A stretch of 64,000 bases of DNA from Miltoncostaea oceani (GTDB lineage: Bacteria > Actinomycetota > Thermoleophilia > Miltoncostaeales > Miltoncostaeaceae), in assembly GCF_018141545.1 (NCBI RefSeq), contig NZ_CP064356.1, positions 2,493,001 through 2,557,000 on the forward strand, written 5' to 3'. Below the pieces are notes generated by a model. It saw only the letters and a list, made by a program, of their open reading frames with translations, was not told the origin of the DNA and ran no database searches. Both the position numbers and the translations under genes were made by a program. Of this stretch, positions 48,344-58,000 are shown in pieces (the stretch's first letter is position 1; each line of letters opens with the position of its first letter).

Positions 48344-49734
48344 GCGCCCGGACGTCCCTGCGCCTCGCGATGGCCGCGGTGGCGGTGATCGCGTTCGCCG
48401 CGGCCGCGGCGGGCATCTCCGCGCGCGCCTCGTACGGGGCGCAGCTGACCGCCGACGAACCGCACTACCTCCTCACCGCGATCAGCCTGGCCGAGGACGG
48501 CGACCTGGACGTGCGGGACGAGTTCGCCGCCCAGCGGTACCGCGACTTCCACGAGATCGACCTCGCCCCGCAGGCGCGCCCCCTCGCGGACGGCCGGCTC
48601 GTCGAGCCGCACGACCCCCTGCTGCCGCTGCTGCTGGCGGTGCCGATGGCGCTCGGCGGGTGGGTCGCCGCGAAGCTCGCCCTGTGCCTCGTCGCGGCGG
48701 CGCTCGCCGCGCTGACCCTCTGGATCGCGGTCCGCCGCCTGTCGGTGCCGGTGCTCCCCGCCGCCGTCACCGTCGGGGTGCTCGGGGCCTCGGCCCCGCT
48801 CGCCGCGTACGGCGCGCAGGTCTACCCCGAGATCGTGGCCGCCCTGTTCACCGCGACGGGGGTGGCGGCGTTGACGGGGCGCCTGGGTCGTGCCGGTCTC
48901 GCCACCGTGGCGGCGACCGCCGTCACCCTGCCGTGGCTGTCGGTGAAGTACGCCCCCGTCGCCGCGGCGCTGCTCGCGGTCGCCGCGTGGAGGCTGTGGC
49001 GCGACGGCCGCCGGGGCGGGGTGGTGGCGCTGGCCGTCACGGGCCTCGGCGGCGCGCTCGCGTTCGTCGGCCTGCACCACCTCCTCTACGACGGCGCGAC
49101 GCCCTACGCCGCGGGCGCGCACTTCGTCGACGGCCAGCTCACCGTCGTGGGGTCGGACCCCGACTACCTGGGGCGTGGCCGGCGCCTCGTGGGCCTGCTG
49201 GTCGACCGCGACTTCGGCATCGCGGCGTGGCAGCCCGCGTGGCTCCTCGCCGTCCCCGCGCTCGCGGCGATGGCGGCGCGGCGGCCGCGCGGCTCGGCCG
49301 CCGTCGCCGTCCCCCTCGCCGCCGGATGGTTCACGGCGACGTTCGTGGCCCTGACGATGCAGGGATGGTGGTTCCCGGGCCGCCAGCTCGTCGTGGTGTT
49401 GCCCCTGGTCGTGCTGGCCGTGGCGTGGTGGGCCCGTGGCGGGGGCGCCCGGCTGTGGGCGGTGGCGGGACTCGGCGCGGTGGGCGTGCTGGCGCAGGCG
49501 TGGGTGGCGGTGGAGGCGGGCACCGGGCGCCTCGCCTGGGTGGTCGACCTGCAGGACACGGCGAACCCCCTGTACCGGGCGTGGTCGACGCTCCTCCCCG
49601 ACTACCTGGAGATCACCACGGCGACGTGGACGCTGCACTGGCTGTGGGCGGCGATCGCCGCCGGGGTGGCCGTCGTGGCCTACCGGCGCGAGCGGGGCGC
49701 CACGGCGCCGCGGGGGGCACATGCCCTCGCCTGA
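48340..49734 (+). CDS. Integral membrane protein, GT39/GT87-like glycosyltransferase fold
   Basis: The 464-residue protein has about eleven membrane helices and begins with a loop containing L-T-A-D-E-P-H-Y-L-L-T-A after the first helix. Acidic Asp-Glu pairs in the first extracytoplasmic loop are typical of polyprenyl-phosphate-sugar-dependent (GT-C) transferases. A second loop carries P-E-I-V-A-A-L and the C-terminus is basic. The donor is probably a polyprenyl-phosphate sugar. It follows FbpB with a GTGA overlap, an unexpected coupling of iron import and glycosylation. Confidence 0.72.
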   Translation: MSARTSLRLAMAAVAVIAFAAAAAGISARASYGAQLTADEPHYLLTAISLAEDGDLDVRDEFAAQRYRDFHEIDLAPQARPLADGRLVEPHDPLLPLLLAVPMALGGWVAAKLALCLVAAALAALTLWIAVRRLSVPVLPAAVTVGVLGASAPLAAYGAQVYPEIVAALFTATGVAALTGRLGRAGLATVAATAVTLPWLSVKYAPVAAALLAVAAWRLWRDGRRGGVVALAVTGLGGALAFVGLHHLLYDGATPYAAGAHFVDGQLTVVGSDPDYLGRGRRLVGLLVDRDFGIAAWQPAWLLAVPALAAMAARRPRGSAAVAVPLAAGWFTATFVALTMQGWWFPGRQLVVVLPLVVLAVAWWARGGGARLWAVAGLGAVGVLAQAWVAVEAGTGRLAWVVDLQDTANPLYRAWSTLLPDYLEITTATWTLHWLWAAIAAGVAVVAYRRERGATAPRGAHALA

Positions 49735-50707
49735 CGCGACGGGCCGGCGGGCCCTCGTCACGGGCGCGGCCGGGTTCATCGGCTCGACGCTGTGCGAGGC
49801 CCTCGTCGCCGACGGCTGGCGGGTCACGGGCGTCGACGCGTTCATCGACAGCGGGCCACGCGCCGAGCGGGAGGCGAACCTCGCCGGGCTCGCCGACGAC
49901 CCCCGCTTCGACCTGGTCGAGGCCGACCTCGCCACGGCCCCGCTCGACGACCTCGTCGCCTCCGCGGACGTGGTGGCGCACCTCGCGGGCCGGCCGGGGG
50001 TGCGGTCGAGCTTCGGCGACGGCTTCGCCCCGTGCCTGCGCGACAACCTCACCGCGACCCAGCGCGTGCTGGAGGCCGCCGCCGCCGCGGGGACCCGCCG
50101 GGTGGTGTGGGCGTCGTCGTCGTCGGTCTACGGCGACGCGGGTCCGGGGGCGGCCGACGAGCACGCGACCCCGCTCCAGCCGCGCTCGCCGTACGGCGTG
50201 AGCAAGCGGGCGTGCGAGGACCTGGCGGCGATCGCCCGGGCCCGCGGCCTCGATGTCGTGGGCCTCCGGTACTTCACGGTCTACGGACCGCGGCAGCGGC
50301 CGGACATGGCGGTGCGGCGCATGTGCGAGGCGCTCTGCGGCGGACCCGGGTTCACCCTGCTCGGCGACGGCGCCCAGGTCCGGGACATGACCCACGTCGA
50401 GGACGTCGTCGAGGCCACCCTGCGGGCCATGGCGGCGTCGGCATCGGGCCCCGTGTACAACGTGGGGGGAGGCGAGCCGGTCACGCTGGGGGAGGTCATC
50501 ACGACGCTGGAGGGAATCGCCGGCATGCCGCTGCCGCGGCGTCGCGCACCCGCCGCCCGCGGGGACGTGGCGCGCACCCGCGCCGGCACGGGCCGCGCCC
50601 GCGCCGAGCTCGGCTGGGTGCCGCGCGTCGACCTCGTCGACGGGCTCGCGGGTCAGCTCGGATGGGTGCGGGCCCGGACCCGGGAGCCCATGGCGGCGAC
50701 GGCGTGA
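49721..50707 (+). CDS. NAD-dependent sugar-nucleotide epimerase/dehydratase (extended SDR)
   Basis: The 328-residue protein has the N-terminal G-A-A-G-F-I-G dinucleotide site near 16-22, S-S-S-S-V-Y-G-D around the catalytic Ser, and Y-G-V-S-K as Tyr-x-x-x-Lys near 164-168. Y-F-T-V-Y-G-P-R-Q-R-P and V-E-D-V-V-E are typical of UDP-sugar epimerases such as GalE or UDP-glucuronate epimerases. It should convert a nucleotide sugar for an exported glycan. The ATG overlaps the membrane glycosyltransferase stop by 14 bases, and the next gene is coupled by GTGA. Confidence 0.88.
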   Translation: MPSPDATGRRALVTGAAGFIGSTLCEALVADGWRVTGVDAFIDSGPRAEREANLAGLADDPRFDLVEADLATAPLDDLVASADVVAHLAGRPGVRSSFGDGFAPCLRDNLTATQRVLEAAAAAGTRRVVWASSSSVYGDAGPGAADEHATPLQPRSPYGVSKRACEDLAAIARARGLDVVGLRYFTVYGPRQRPDMAVRRMCEALCGGPGFTLLGDGAQVRDMTHVEDVVEATLRAMAASASGPVYNVGGGEPVTLGEVITTLEGIAGMPLPRRRAPAARGDVARTRAGTGRARAELGWVPRVDLVDGLAGQLGWVRARTREPMAATA

Positions 50708-51315
50708 CCGCCGTGCGCCACGTGCTGTGGCGGGGCCTCGACACGTGGCACGCCGAGAGCTGCGCGGTGCGCGTCACGGCGCGCGGCCTGACCGCCGAGG
50801 GCGTCCAGCTCGGGACCGACCCCGTCCCCTACCGGCTCGACTACGCCCTCGAGGCCGGCGAGGGCTTCACGACCCGGCTGTTCGAGGCCACCGCGAGCGG
50901 CGACGGCTGGACCCGCCGCCTGCGGCTCGAGCGCGAGGGGACCTCGTGGACGTGCGCGGCGGAGGCGACCGGCGCCCACGACCTGGGGGCGCCCGGGTGC
51001 GACCCGGCGGACCTCGCGGAGGCCACCGAGTGCGACCTCGGCCTCTCCCCCCTCACCAACAGCACGCCGATCCTGCGCGGCGGGCTGCACCTCGGGCCGG
51101 GGTCGGTGGAGATCGTCGCCGCCTGGGTGTCGGTGCCGGAGCTGACGGTGCGCCCCTCCAGGCAGCGGTACGACCACGTGGCGCCGGGCGTGGTGCGCTA
51201 CACCGACCTCGGCCTGTTCCCCGGCTTCACCGAGGACGTCGCCGTCGACGGGGACGGCCTCGTCACGCGGTACCCGGGCCTCGCCGTCGCCGCCGGACCG
51301 CTCGAGCCCGCCTGA
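50704..51315 (+). CDS. Putative glycolipid-binding protein (PA1994 type)
   Basis: The 203-residue protein starts V-T-A-V-R-H-V-L-W-R-G-L-D-T-W-H-A-E-S and reads G-L-T-A-E-G-V-Q-L-G, Y-R-L-D-Y-A-L, then T-R-L-F-E-A. This repeated beta-pattern matches the glycolipid-binding family (PA1994-like), whose fold resembles lipid-binding proteins. No signal peptide is evident. Its GTG overlaps the epimerase stop by 4 bases, so it is the last gene of the envelope-glycan operon. The ligand is unproven. Confidence 0.78.
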   Translation: MTAVRHVLWRGLDTWHAESCAVRVTARGLTAEGVQLGTDPVPYRLDYALEAGEGFTTRLFEATASGDGWTRRLRLEREGTSWTCAAEATGAHDLGAPGCDPADLAEATECDLGLSPLTNSTPILRGGLHLGPGSVEIVAAWVSVPELTVRPSRQRYDHVAPGVVRYTDLGLFPGFTEDVAVDGDGLVTRYPGLAVAAGPLEPA

Positions 51316-51316
51316 G

Positions 51317-51856
51317 CTACCCGGGGCCCCCGGCCCCGGACGCGCGGGCGAGGGACGCCCCCCACTCCTCGGCACGGGCGGCCTCCCCGTCGTCGAGGTG
51401 GTTGTCCCTCCCCACGAAGAAGCTCTCCGGCGGCGCCACCAGGGACGCCCCGTGCCGTTCGAGTCGCTTCGCGATGCCGCGGGACGCGCGGCCCGTGAGG
51501 GCCGCGGGGCCGTGCAGCCGGGTGTCGAACGCCGCGGCGCGACAGCCGGCGGGCAGGGTGAGGCCGTCGAACCACTCCCGCAGCATCGGGCCCTCCGCAT
51601 CGGGATCCATGGCGAGGCCCGCGTCCTCCCGGCCCGCCTGCTCGCGTGCCGCGTCGCGCGTCCGGGCGCTCGCCATGCCGTGGACGTGCGTCGGCCCCCC
51701 GACGACGACCAGGTCCCGCCCGGCGAGCGCGTCGTCGGTGGCCTCCGCGACGGAGGCCACCCGTACCTCGCCGGACCCGGCGAGCCCCCGCGCGATCCGC
51801 TCCGCGACCAGGTGCGTGTTCCCGAACATGGACTCGAAGACCACGAGGACCCTCAT
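51317..51856 (-). CDS. Flavodoxin-like protein
   Basis: The 179-residue protein has the FMN phosphate loop F-E-S-M-F-G-N-T-H at 7-15 and G-G-P-T-H-V-H-G near 53-60 for the isoalloxazine ring. Such proteins carry electrons or reduce quinones. The segment after residue 60 includes an insert D-A-A-R-E-Q-A-G-R-E-D, longer than in minimal flavodoxins. It converges on the glycolipid-binding gene (1 bp away) and probably shares a message with the 86-residue gene 21 bp upstream. Confidence 0.86.
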   Translation of the reverse strand: MRVLVVFESMFGNTHLVAERIARGLAGSGEVRVASVAEATDDALAGRDLVVVGGPTHVHGMASARTRDAAREQAGREDAGLAMDPDAEGPMLREWFDGLTLPAGCRAAAFDTRLHGPAALTGRASRGIAKRLERHGASLVAPPESFFVGRDNHLDDGEAARAEEWGASLARASGAGGPG

Positions 51857-51877
51857 GACGACGCCTCCGCCCTCCCG

Positions 51878-52138
51878 TCAGGACCGGCCGAGCCGCCCGT
51901 CGGGGCCGATGCCCCCGAAGCGCGCCTGACCCCCACGCATGTGGACCTCGCGGACGACGCCGCGCACGAACTCCCCCCGCTCGTCGGCGTCCATCCCCTC
52001 GAGCTGCTCGATCTGCTCGGTGGAGGCGGCGACGTCGCCAGCGCCGGCGAGCGCGCGCAGCGGGTCGCCGATCAGGGCGTCACGGAAGGCCGGGTCGGCG
52101 ACGACCCGGGTCCACAGGGGGATCCGGAGCTCCTCCAA
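51878..52138 (-). CDS. Short protein resembling NHLP-clan leader-like domains
   Basis: The frame encodes up to 86 residues. V-A-D-P-A-F-R-D-A-L-I-G-D-P-L-R-A-L resembles the leader regions of NHLP/Nif11-type peptides and the Os1348-type proteins, although no peptide-modifying enzyme gene is nearby. The first start in frame is TTG at 52138, but GGAGGAG lies only after it, inside the open frame; a CTG 12 bases beyond that site would give a start at W-T-R-V-V-A-D. The true start is therefore uncertain. Confidence 0.55.
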   Translation of the reverse strand: MEELRIPLWTRVVADPAFRDALIGDPLRALAGAGDVAASTEQIEQLEGMDADERGEFVRGVVREVHMRGGQARFGGIGPDGRLGRS

Positions 52139-52174
52139 TGGCGGTCAGTCTCGCACGGGTCGGGTGGTACGCGT

Positions 52175-52975
52175 CTAGAGGGAGAAGACGATGCCCGCCG
52201 GCTCACCGGGGGCGGCGTCGATGGCGGGGAGCGCGTGCGCGAGCATCCGCTGGAACACGCCGGCGCTCTCCCCGAACAGCCGCGCGAGGGTCTCGGCGGA
52301 CGTCGGCTCCGGCATCACGCCGTTGGCGTGGTCCGTGACGAAGCCGACGAGGGCGAACGGCAGGCGGGCCTCGCCGGCGAGCACCGTCTCCGGGCCGCCC
52401 GTCTGGCTGACGCACGTCACCCCCGCCGCGGCGAGCTGGGCGATCTCGCTGCGGGTGTTGAGGCGGGGGCCGTCGACGTGGCCGTACGTGCCGCCGTCGC
52501 GCACCGCGATCCCCGCGGCCGCGGCACCCGTCAGCAGCCCCGCCCGGGGCCCCTCGGAGAACGGCCCGTCGTGGATCCAGTGGCCCCGGCCCGGTGCCGC
52601 GGGGTCGGTGAAGAGGGTGCAGAGCGACCCGTCCGCCAACCGGTTCGACGGGAAGTGCAGGTCGTCGAACACGACGAGCGACCCCAGCTCCAGCGACGGG
52701 TCGACGGCGCCGCAGACCGTGGTCGAGACGAGGGCGCGGACACCGATCGACGCGAGGGCCGCGACGTTCGCGCGCGGCGTCACCTGGTGCGAGAGGCGCG
52801 CGTGGCCGCTGCCGTGCCGCGGGACGTGCGCGACGGGGACGCCCGCGAGGGTCCCCCGCGTCACGACCGCCGTGCCGTGGGGCGTCGTCACCTCCTCCAT
52901 GCGGCCCCCGGCGAGCCCGTCGAGCGCGTACAGCCCGGTGCCGGTGATGAGCCCGATCGGCGCCCGGTCGCTCAC
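52175..52975 (-). CDS. MTAP/PNP-type nucleoside phosphorylase
   Basis: The 266-residue protein belongs to the purine nucleoside phosphorylase II/methylthioadenosine phosphorylase group, which cleaves nucleosides with phosphate. G-T-G-L-Y-A-L near 10-16 is the phosphate loop, P-R-H-G-S-G-H near 51-57 binds phosphate, T-T-V-C-G-A-V-D is the helix-strand motif, and V-T-D-H-A-N near 218-223 is the base-contact region. Methylthioadenosine or a related purine nucleoside is the likely substrate. The GTG overlaps the stop of the DUF5996 gene by 4 bases. Confidence 0.88.
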   Translation of the reverse strand: MSDRAPIGLITGTGLYALDGLAGGRMEEVTTPHGTAVVTRGTLAGVPVAHVPRHGSGHARLSHQVTPRANVAALASIGVRALVSTTVCGAVDPSLELGSLVVFDDLHFPSNRLADGSLCTLFTDPAAPGRGHWIHDGPFSEGPRAGLLTGAAAAGIAVRDGGTYGHVDGPRLNTRSEIAQLAAAGVTCVSQTGGPETVLAGEARLPFALVGFVTDHANGVMPEPTSAETLARLFGESAGVFQRMLAHALPAIDAAPGEPAGIVFSL

Positions 52976-53892
52976 CCCCGGCCCCCGGGCTGCGCCGCGA
53001 GGTCGTCGATGTCCCAGCCGGCGAGTCGCGCGCCCGCCAGGTAGGAGCTGTCGAGGAACGCGCGCAGGGCGGCGGCGGTGTCGGGCTCGGCGCGGGCGTC
53101 GTCGTACATCAGCAGCGCCAGCGACCCCGTCGGCCCGGTCTGCCAGCGCGCCGTCGCCGGCTCGAGCGGCGTCTCCGCCAGCCCCGCCGGCTCGGGCGCG
53201 GTGTACGAGTAGAACGCCGGGGCGGGGACCTTGTCGTCGCCCGCCCAGAAGCCGCAGCTCACGACCTCGTGGGAGTAGGCCTCCGCGGTGACGGGGTCGG
53301 CGCCCTCGATGGCGGGTGCGCGGCGCCCGCTGAACCGGGTGACGGCGAGGTCGAAGCTGTGCCAGAACAGCTGCACAGGGCTCGTCTTTCCGGTGAACGC
53401 GCCCGCGTACTCGGTGAACACCTCCTGCGTCGCGCGGAGGACGGCCCAGTAGCGGGCGACGGCGGCGCCGTCGTACGAGCGGTGCTCCTCGTCGTCGGGG
53501 AAGGCGGGCGAGTCGCCCAGGTCGAACGGCGACGCGAGGATCGTGCACCGCACCCCGACGCCCTCCAGCGCGGCGAACAGCCGGTCGTGGAACGCCGCGA
53601 CCGAGAGGCCGTCGTGGAGCGCGAACTCGCGTGTCTCCCCCCGGCTCGTCCGGACGACGAGGCGGTGGGCGACGACGTCGATCTCGATCTCGGCGAGCCC
53701 CGGCGCGCAGGGCATCGGGCCGGTCGTGATCCCCCGCGCGGAGACGGCGAGGGTGACGTTCCACCAGTGGTTGCGGTGGGGCATGAGCGCCATCCGCACC
53801 TTGCCGACGATCTGGCAGTAGCGGTGCAGGGTCTCCTTGGTCGGCCGCCAGTCCTCCAGCGGGAGCGCCGGCCAACGGTCGTCGATGGGCAT
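52972..53892 (-). CDS. DUF5996-family protein
   Basis: The 306-residue protein begins M-P-I-D-D-R-W-P-A-L-P-L-E-D-W-R-P-T-K and contains H-R-N-H-W-W-N-V-T, S-P-V-Q-L-F-W-H-S-F-D and F-S-Y/Y-S-Y-T-A-P-E-P, the conserved pattern of DUF5996 proteins of unknown function. The His/Asp-rich W-W and W-H clusters may form a metal or ligand site. A strong GAGGAGG site lies 3 bases before the ATG. It is coupled to the phosphorylase gene by GTGA, hinting at a role in purine or methylthioadenosine metabolism, but this is not proven. Confidence 0.85.
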   Translation of the reverse strand: MPIDDRWPALPLEDWRPTKETLHRYCQIVGKVRMALMPHRNHWWNVTLAVSARGITTGPMPCAPGLAEIEIDVVAHRLVVRTSRGETREFALHDGLSVAAFHDRLFAALEGVGVRCTILASPFDLGDSPAFPDDEEHRSYDGAAVARYWAVLRATQEVFTEYAGAFTGKTSPVQLFWHSFDLAVTRFSGRRAPAIEGADPVTAEAYSHEVVSCGFWAGDDKVPAPAFYSYTAPEPAGLAETPLEPATARWQTGPTGSLALLMYDDARAEPDTAAALRAFLDSSYLAGARLAGWDIDDLAAQPGGRG

Positions 53893-53958
53893 GGGTCCTC
53901 CTCGGGGGGGCGTCCCCGGGAGAATGCCCGTCCGCGCCGGCGCCGCGCCCGCCCGGGT

Positions 53959-53976
53959 CCGGGCCCCCGGGCCCGG
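53959..53976. terminator. Short GC hairpin after the SnoaL-like gene
   Basis: CCGGGCC (53959-53965) and GGCCCGG (53970-53976) pair around four bases, about 20-37 bp beyond the stop of the leftward SnoaL-like gene. The surrounding 100 bp is nearly all G and C, so a chance hairpin is not excluded. No T tract follows. Confidence 0.3.
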
Positions 53977-53995
53977 GCCGGTGCGCCCCGCCGGC

Positions 53996-54427
53996 TCAGC
54001 CCGCCGGCGGCGTCCAGTTGCGGGCCATCATGTCCGGGTCGAAGTACATGCGCTCCTCCACGATCCGGCCGTCGGAGAGGCGCACGATCGACACCCCCGG
54101 CAACTCGAGCTCCTCGCCCTGCCCCACCCAGTCGCCCCAGGCGCCGGTGTGGTGGCCGTGGCACGTCCACTCGAAGATCGCACCGTCCCCGTTCTCGGCA
54201 TACGCGCCCGCCGCGACGGTGAGGTCCGGGACGGCGTCCATGAACACCTTCACGCCCTCCCGGATGCTGTCCCGGCCCTCGAAGCGCTCGGCGGTGTGGA
54301 CGGCCGGGTTGTTCACCACCATCCACCGCCGGAGACCCCCGGGGACGAAGTGGTCCGCGACCGCCGCCGGGTCGCCCGTGTTCCACGCGGCGAAGTACGA
54401 CTGGACGACCTCCTCGGTCTCGGTCAT
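53996..54427 (-). CDS. SnoaL-like (NTF2-fold) protein
   Basis: The 143-residue protein has the NTF2-like fold pattern: E-E-V-V-Q-S-Y-F-A-A-W-N-T-G-D at the start, V-P-D-L-T-V in the middle, and I-V-R-L-S-D-G-R-I-V-E-E near the end. This is the pattern of SnoaL-type polyketide cyclases, ester cyclases and small ligand-binding proteins. The active-site Asp/His pair expected in SnoaL is not clearly identifiable. A strong AGGAGGAG site lies 6 bases before the ATG. It stands alone; no polyketide genes are near. Confidence 0.8.
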   Translation of the reverse strand: MTETEEVVQSYFAAWNTGDPAAVADHFVPGGLRRWMVVNNPAVHTAERFEGRDSIREGVKVFMDAVPDLTVAAGAYAENGDGAIFEWTCHGHHTGAWGDWVGQGEELELPGVSIVRLSDGRIVEERMYFDPDMMARNWTPPAG

Positions 54428-54567
54428 CGCGCCTCCTCCTGTGCTCGGCGGGAGGCGGGCCGCCGGGTGCGGGGCCTCCCGCCACCCGTTCTATCCGCGC
54501 CGCCACGGTGGCGGATGAGGGTCCCCCCGGATCCGGCGTGGCGGGAAGGGCGCAGACGCCGCCGGCG

Positions 54568-54972
54568 TCAGTCCCGGTGGTCGCCCGCCCGTCGGCTCGC
54601 GATGACGGTGTACGCGGCCGCGGCGCCCGAGAGGAGGAAGTCGGGGTTCACGCAGGGCGCGGGGCCGCGGTGGGCGAAGGTGCGCTCCACCTCGGAGCGG
54701 CAGATCGGGAGCGGCTCACGCGTGGCGCGCAACGCCCCGAAACCGGCCTTCGTGCGCTGCAGCCGCTCCAGGCCGTCGAGGTCGATCTCGACGTCGTAGA
54801 CGCCCTCCATGCAGCCCACCCACGTGCGTCCCTCGCGGACGTGGGAGTAGAGCCGCGGGCAGTCCGCCTCGATGCATCCGGCGGGCTCCACGACCCGCTC
54901 GCAGGAGATCGGGCACTGCCGGCACGACCCCGCGGCGGCGCGCTCCGCGGCCGCGGTCGAGGACGTCCTCAT
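54568..54972 (-). CDS. Hypothetical Cys-rich protein
   Basis: The 134-residue protein has seven Cys in the first 95 residues: C-R-Q-C, C-E-R, C-I-E-A-D-C, G-C-M-E and I-C-R. The first four or five in the C-x-x-C-x(3)-C-x(8)-C-x(4)-C pattern suggest a metal or iron-sulfur site. W-V-G-C-M-E-G-V-Y-D-V-E-I-D-L-D follows as a beta-type stretch. No family is recognised. The ATG at 54972 is the first in frame; no convincing ribosome site precedes it. Confidence 0.68.
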   Translation of the reverse strand: MRTSSTAAAERAAAGSCRQCPISCERVVEPAGCIEADCPRLYSHVREGRTWVGCMEGVYDVEIDLDGLERLQRTKAGFGALRATREPLPICRSEVERTFAHRGPAPCVNPDFLLSGAAAAYTVIASRRAGDHRD

Positions 54973-55068
54973 CGGGGGTGCCCGTGATGCACGCGGCGTA
55001 GTGAAGCAGGCTCCCGCCCGGGGTCAAGCGGCCGGTGCCACGGGGACGTTGCGCGCCCCGGACGGGCC

Positions 55069-58000
55069 CTACGAGACCAGGCAGCGCTCGCCGAAGAGGG
55101 TCTTCAACTCGGCCACCAGGCTGCCCGCGCGGGGGTCGACCTTGAACTCCTCGCCGAGGTACAGGCGGCGGCGGCCCTCCCCCGTCTGGACGTCCATCAC
55201 CACGGCGGCGTCGCCGCGGTGGTCGGTCAGCAGGCGCCGCAGCTCGGTGAGCTCGGTGCGGGCGAGGCGGTTCACGTCGACCTTCACCACGAGGCGCTCG
55301 TCCTCGCCGCCCTCCTCGGGCGTGAAGGCGCGGATCGACTGGGCCACCAGCTTCGTCTCGCCCTCCCCCTTCTGGTCGACCCGCCCCGCGATCAGCACCA
55401 TCGCGTCCGGCGTCAGCAGGTCGCGGGCCTCGGCGAGCACGGCGGGCACGATGACGACCTCCACCGAGCCCTCGAGGTCGTCGACCCGGGCGAACATCAT
55501 CGGCTCGCCGCGGCGGGTGGTGATGCCCTTGAGGGAGCCGAGCATGCCGCCGATCGTGACCGGCTCGCCGTCGGCCCGGTCGGCGAGCGCCGCCATGCCG
55601 CACGTGACGGCGCGGGCGAGCTGACGCCGGCAGTCCTGCAGCGGGTGGCTCGACACGTAGAGGCCGAGGGCCTCCTTCTCGGCGGCGAGCAGCTCGTCCT
55701 TCGGCATCTCCCGCGTCGGGATCGGGGGGTCCAGCTCGATCGCCATGCCCCCGCCGTCCCCGCCGCCGCCCATCGACCCGAACAGCGACTCCTGCCCCGC
55801 CGCGAGGTCGTTGCGCCGCCGCGACGCCTGGGAGACCGCGGCGGGGATCGTCTCGAGCATCCCGAGGCGGCTCGCGCCGGTGCAGTCGAGGGCGCCGCCA
55901 CGCACCAGGCTCTCCAGGGCGCGCTTGTTGACCTGCGCCTGGTCGACCCGCCGGCAGAAGTCCCAGAGCGACTCGAAGGGGCCGCCGGAGTCGCGCGCCG
56001 CGACGATCGCGGCGACCGCGTTCTCGCCGACGCCCTTGGTCGCCGTCAGGCCGAAGCGGATCTCCTTCTCGCCGGTGACGGCGAAGTCGGAGCGGCTCAC
56101 GTTGACGTCGGGCGGGAGCACCTGCAGCCCCATGTCGGTGCACGCCGCGACGTAGAACGGCACGCGGTCCTTCGTGTCCATCACGGAGCTGAGCAGCGAC
56201 GCCATGTACTCGGCGGGGTACTTCGCCTTGAGGTACGCCGTCCGGTACGCGAGGAGCGCGTAGCAGGCGGCGTGGCTCTTGTTGAAGGAGTAGTCGCCGG
56301 CGGCCTCGCACAGGCCCCAGAGGCTCTGCGCGACGGGCTTCGCGGTGCCGCTCTCGATGCAGCCCGCGATGAACTCGTCCTTCAGCGAGGCCATCAGGAC
56401 CTTGTCCTTCTTGCCCACCGCCTTCCGCAGGTCGTCCGCGCGCGACGGCGAGAACCCGGCGAGCTGCCGGGAGATCGCCATCAGCTGCTCCTGGTACACC
56501 GCGACCCCGTAGGTGGGGCCGGTGATCGACTCGAGGCGCGGGTCCTCGAACGTGACGCGGGTGGGGTCGCGCTTGTTGCGCGCGTAGGTGCTGATGAACG
56601 CCATCGGGCCCGGGCGGTAGAGGGCCACGAGGGCGATGAGGTCGGCGAACTCGGTGGGGCGCACCTCGCGCAGCGCCTCGCGCATGCCGCTCGACTCGAA
56701 CTGGAACACGCCGATCGCGTCGCCGCGGGCGAGCATCGCGTACGTGTCGGGGTCGTCGAGGGGGACGGTGTCGATGTCGAGCACGACGCCGCTGCGGTCC
56801 TCGATCAGCTCCAGGGCGCCCTGGATGACGTCGAGGTTCCGCAGGCCCAGGAAGTCCATCTTCAGCAGGCCGAGCGCCTCGACGTCGTGGTCGGGGACCT
56901 GGGTGACGACGTTGCCCTCGTCGTCGAGGCGGACCGGCAGGTAGTCGGTGACGTCGCCGGGGGCGATCACGACGCCGGCGGCGTGGACGCCCTCGTTGCG
57001 GACGAGCCCCTCGAGGGGACGCGCCGTGTCGATGATCTGCTTGGTGATCGGGTCGGCGTCGTACGCCTGGGCGAGTTCCGAACCGGGCGCCATCGCCTGC
57101 TCGAGCTTGATGCCGATCGGGCGCTCCGGCACGAGCTTCGCGATGCGGTCGACCTGCCCGTAGGTGTGGCCGAGCACGCGGCCCGAGTCGCGCACCACCG
57201 CGCGGGCGAGGAGCTTGCCGAAGGTGCCGATGCGCGCCACCGCCGCGGAGCCGTACTTCTGGGTGACGTACTGCACCACCCGGTCGCGGCCCGCCACCGA
57301 GAAGTCGGTGTCGATGTCGGGCATGGACTTGCGGCCCGGGTTCAGGAACCGCTCGAAGAGGAGGTCGTGGGCGAGCGGATCGAGGTCGGTGATGCGCAGC
57401 GAATACGCGACGAGGGAGCCGGCGGCCGAGCCACGGCCCGGGCCCACGCCGACGCCGTTCTCGCGCGCCCACCGCATGTAGTCCCACACGATCAGGAAGT
57501 ACGACGCGAAGCCCATCTCCGCGATGACCGACAACTCGAAGCGCAGGCGCTCCTCGGCGGCGGGCGGCCACCCGCCGGGGTAGCGGCGGTCGAGGCCCTC
57601 GCGGCAGAGGCGCTCCAGGTAGACGCCGGGGTCCTCGCCGCCCGGCACGGGGAAGCGCGGGAGCTTGATGTCCCCGAGCGGCAGCGTCAGGGCCTTGCAC
57701 CGCTCCGCGATCTCCACCGACACGGGGAGCGCGTCCACGAAGTCGGGGAGGGCCTGCGCCATCTCCGCGGCGGTCTTGAGGTAGAACTCCTTCGTGCCGA
57801 AGCGGAAGCGCTTCGGGTTGCTCAGCACGTCCCGCGTCTGGATGGCGAGCAGCGCCTCGTGGGAGTCGGCGTCCTCGCGGCACGGGTAGTGGGCGTCGCA
57901 CGTGGCGACCATCGGGATGCCCGCGTCGAGCGCGATGCGCTTGAGGTGCTGGTTGATCCCGGTCTGCACGTCGAGGCCGGCGTGCTGGATCTCGACGTAG

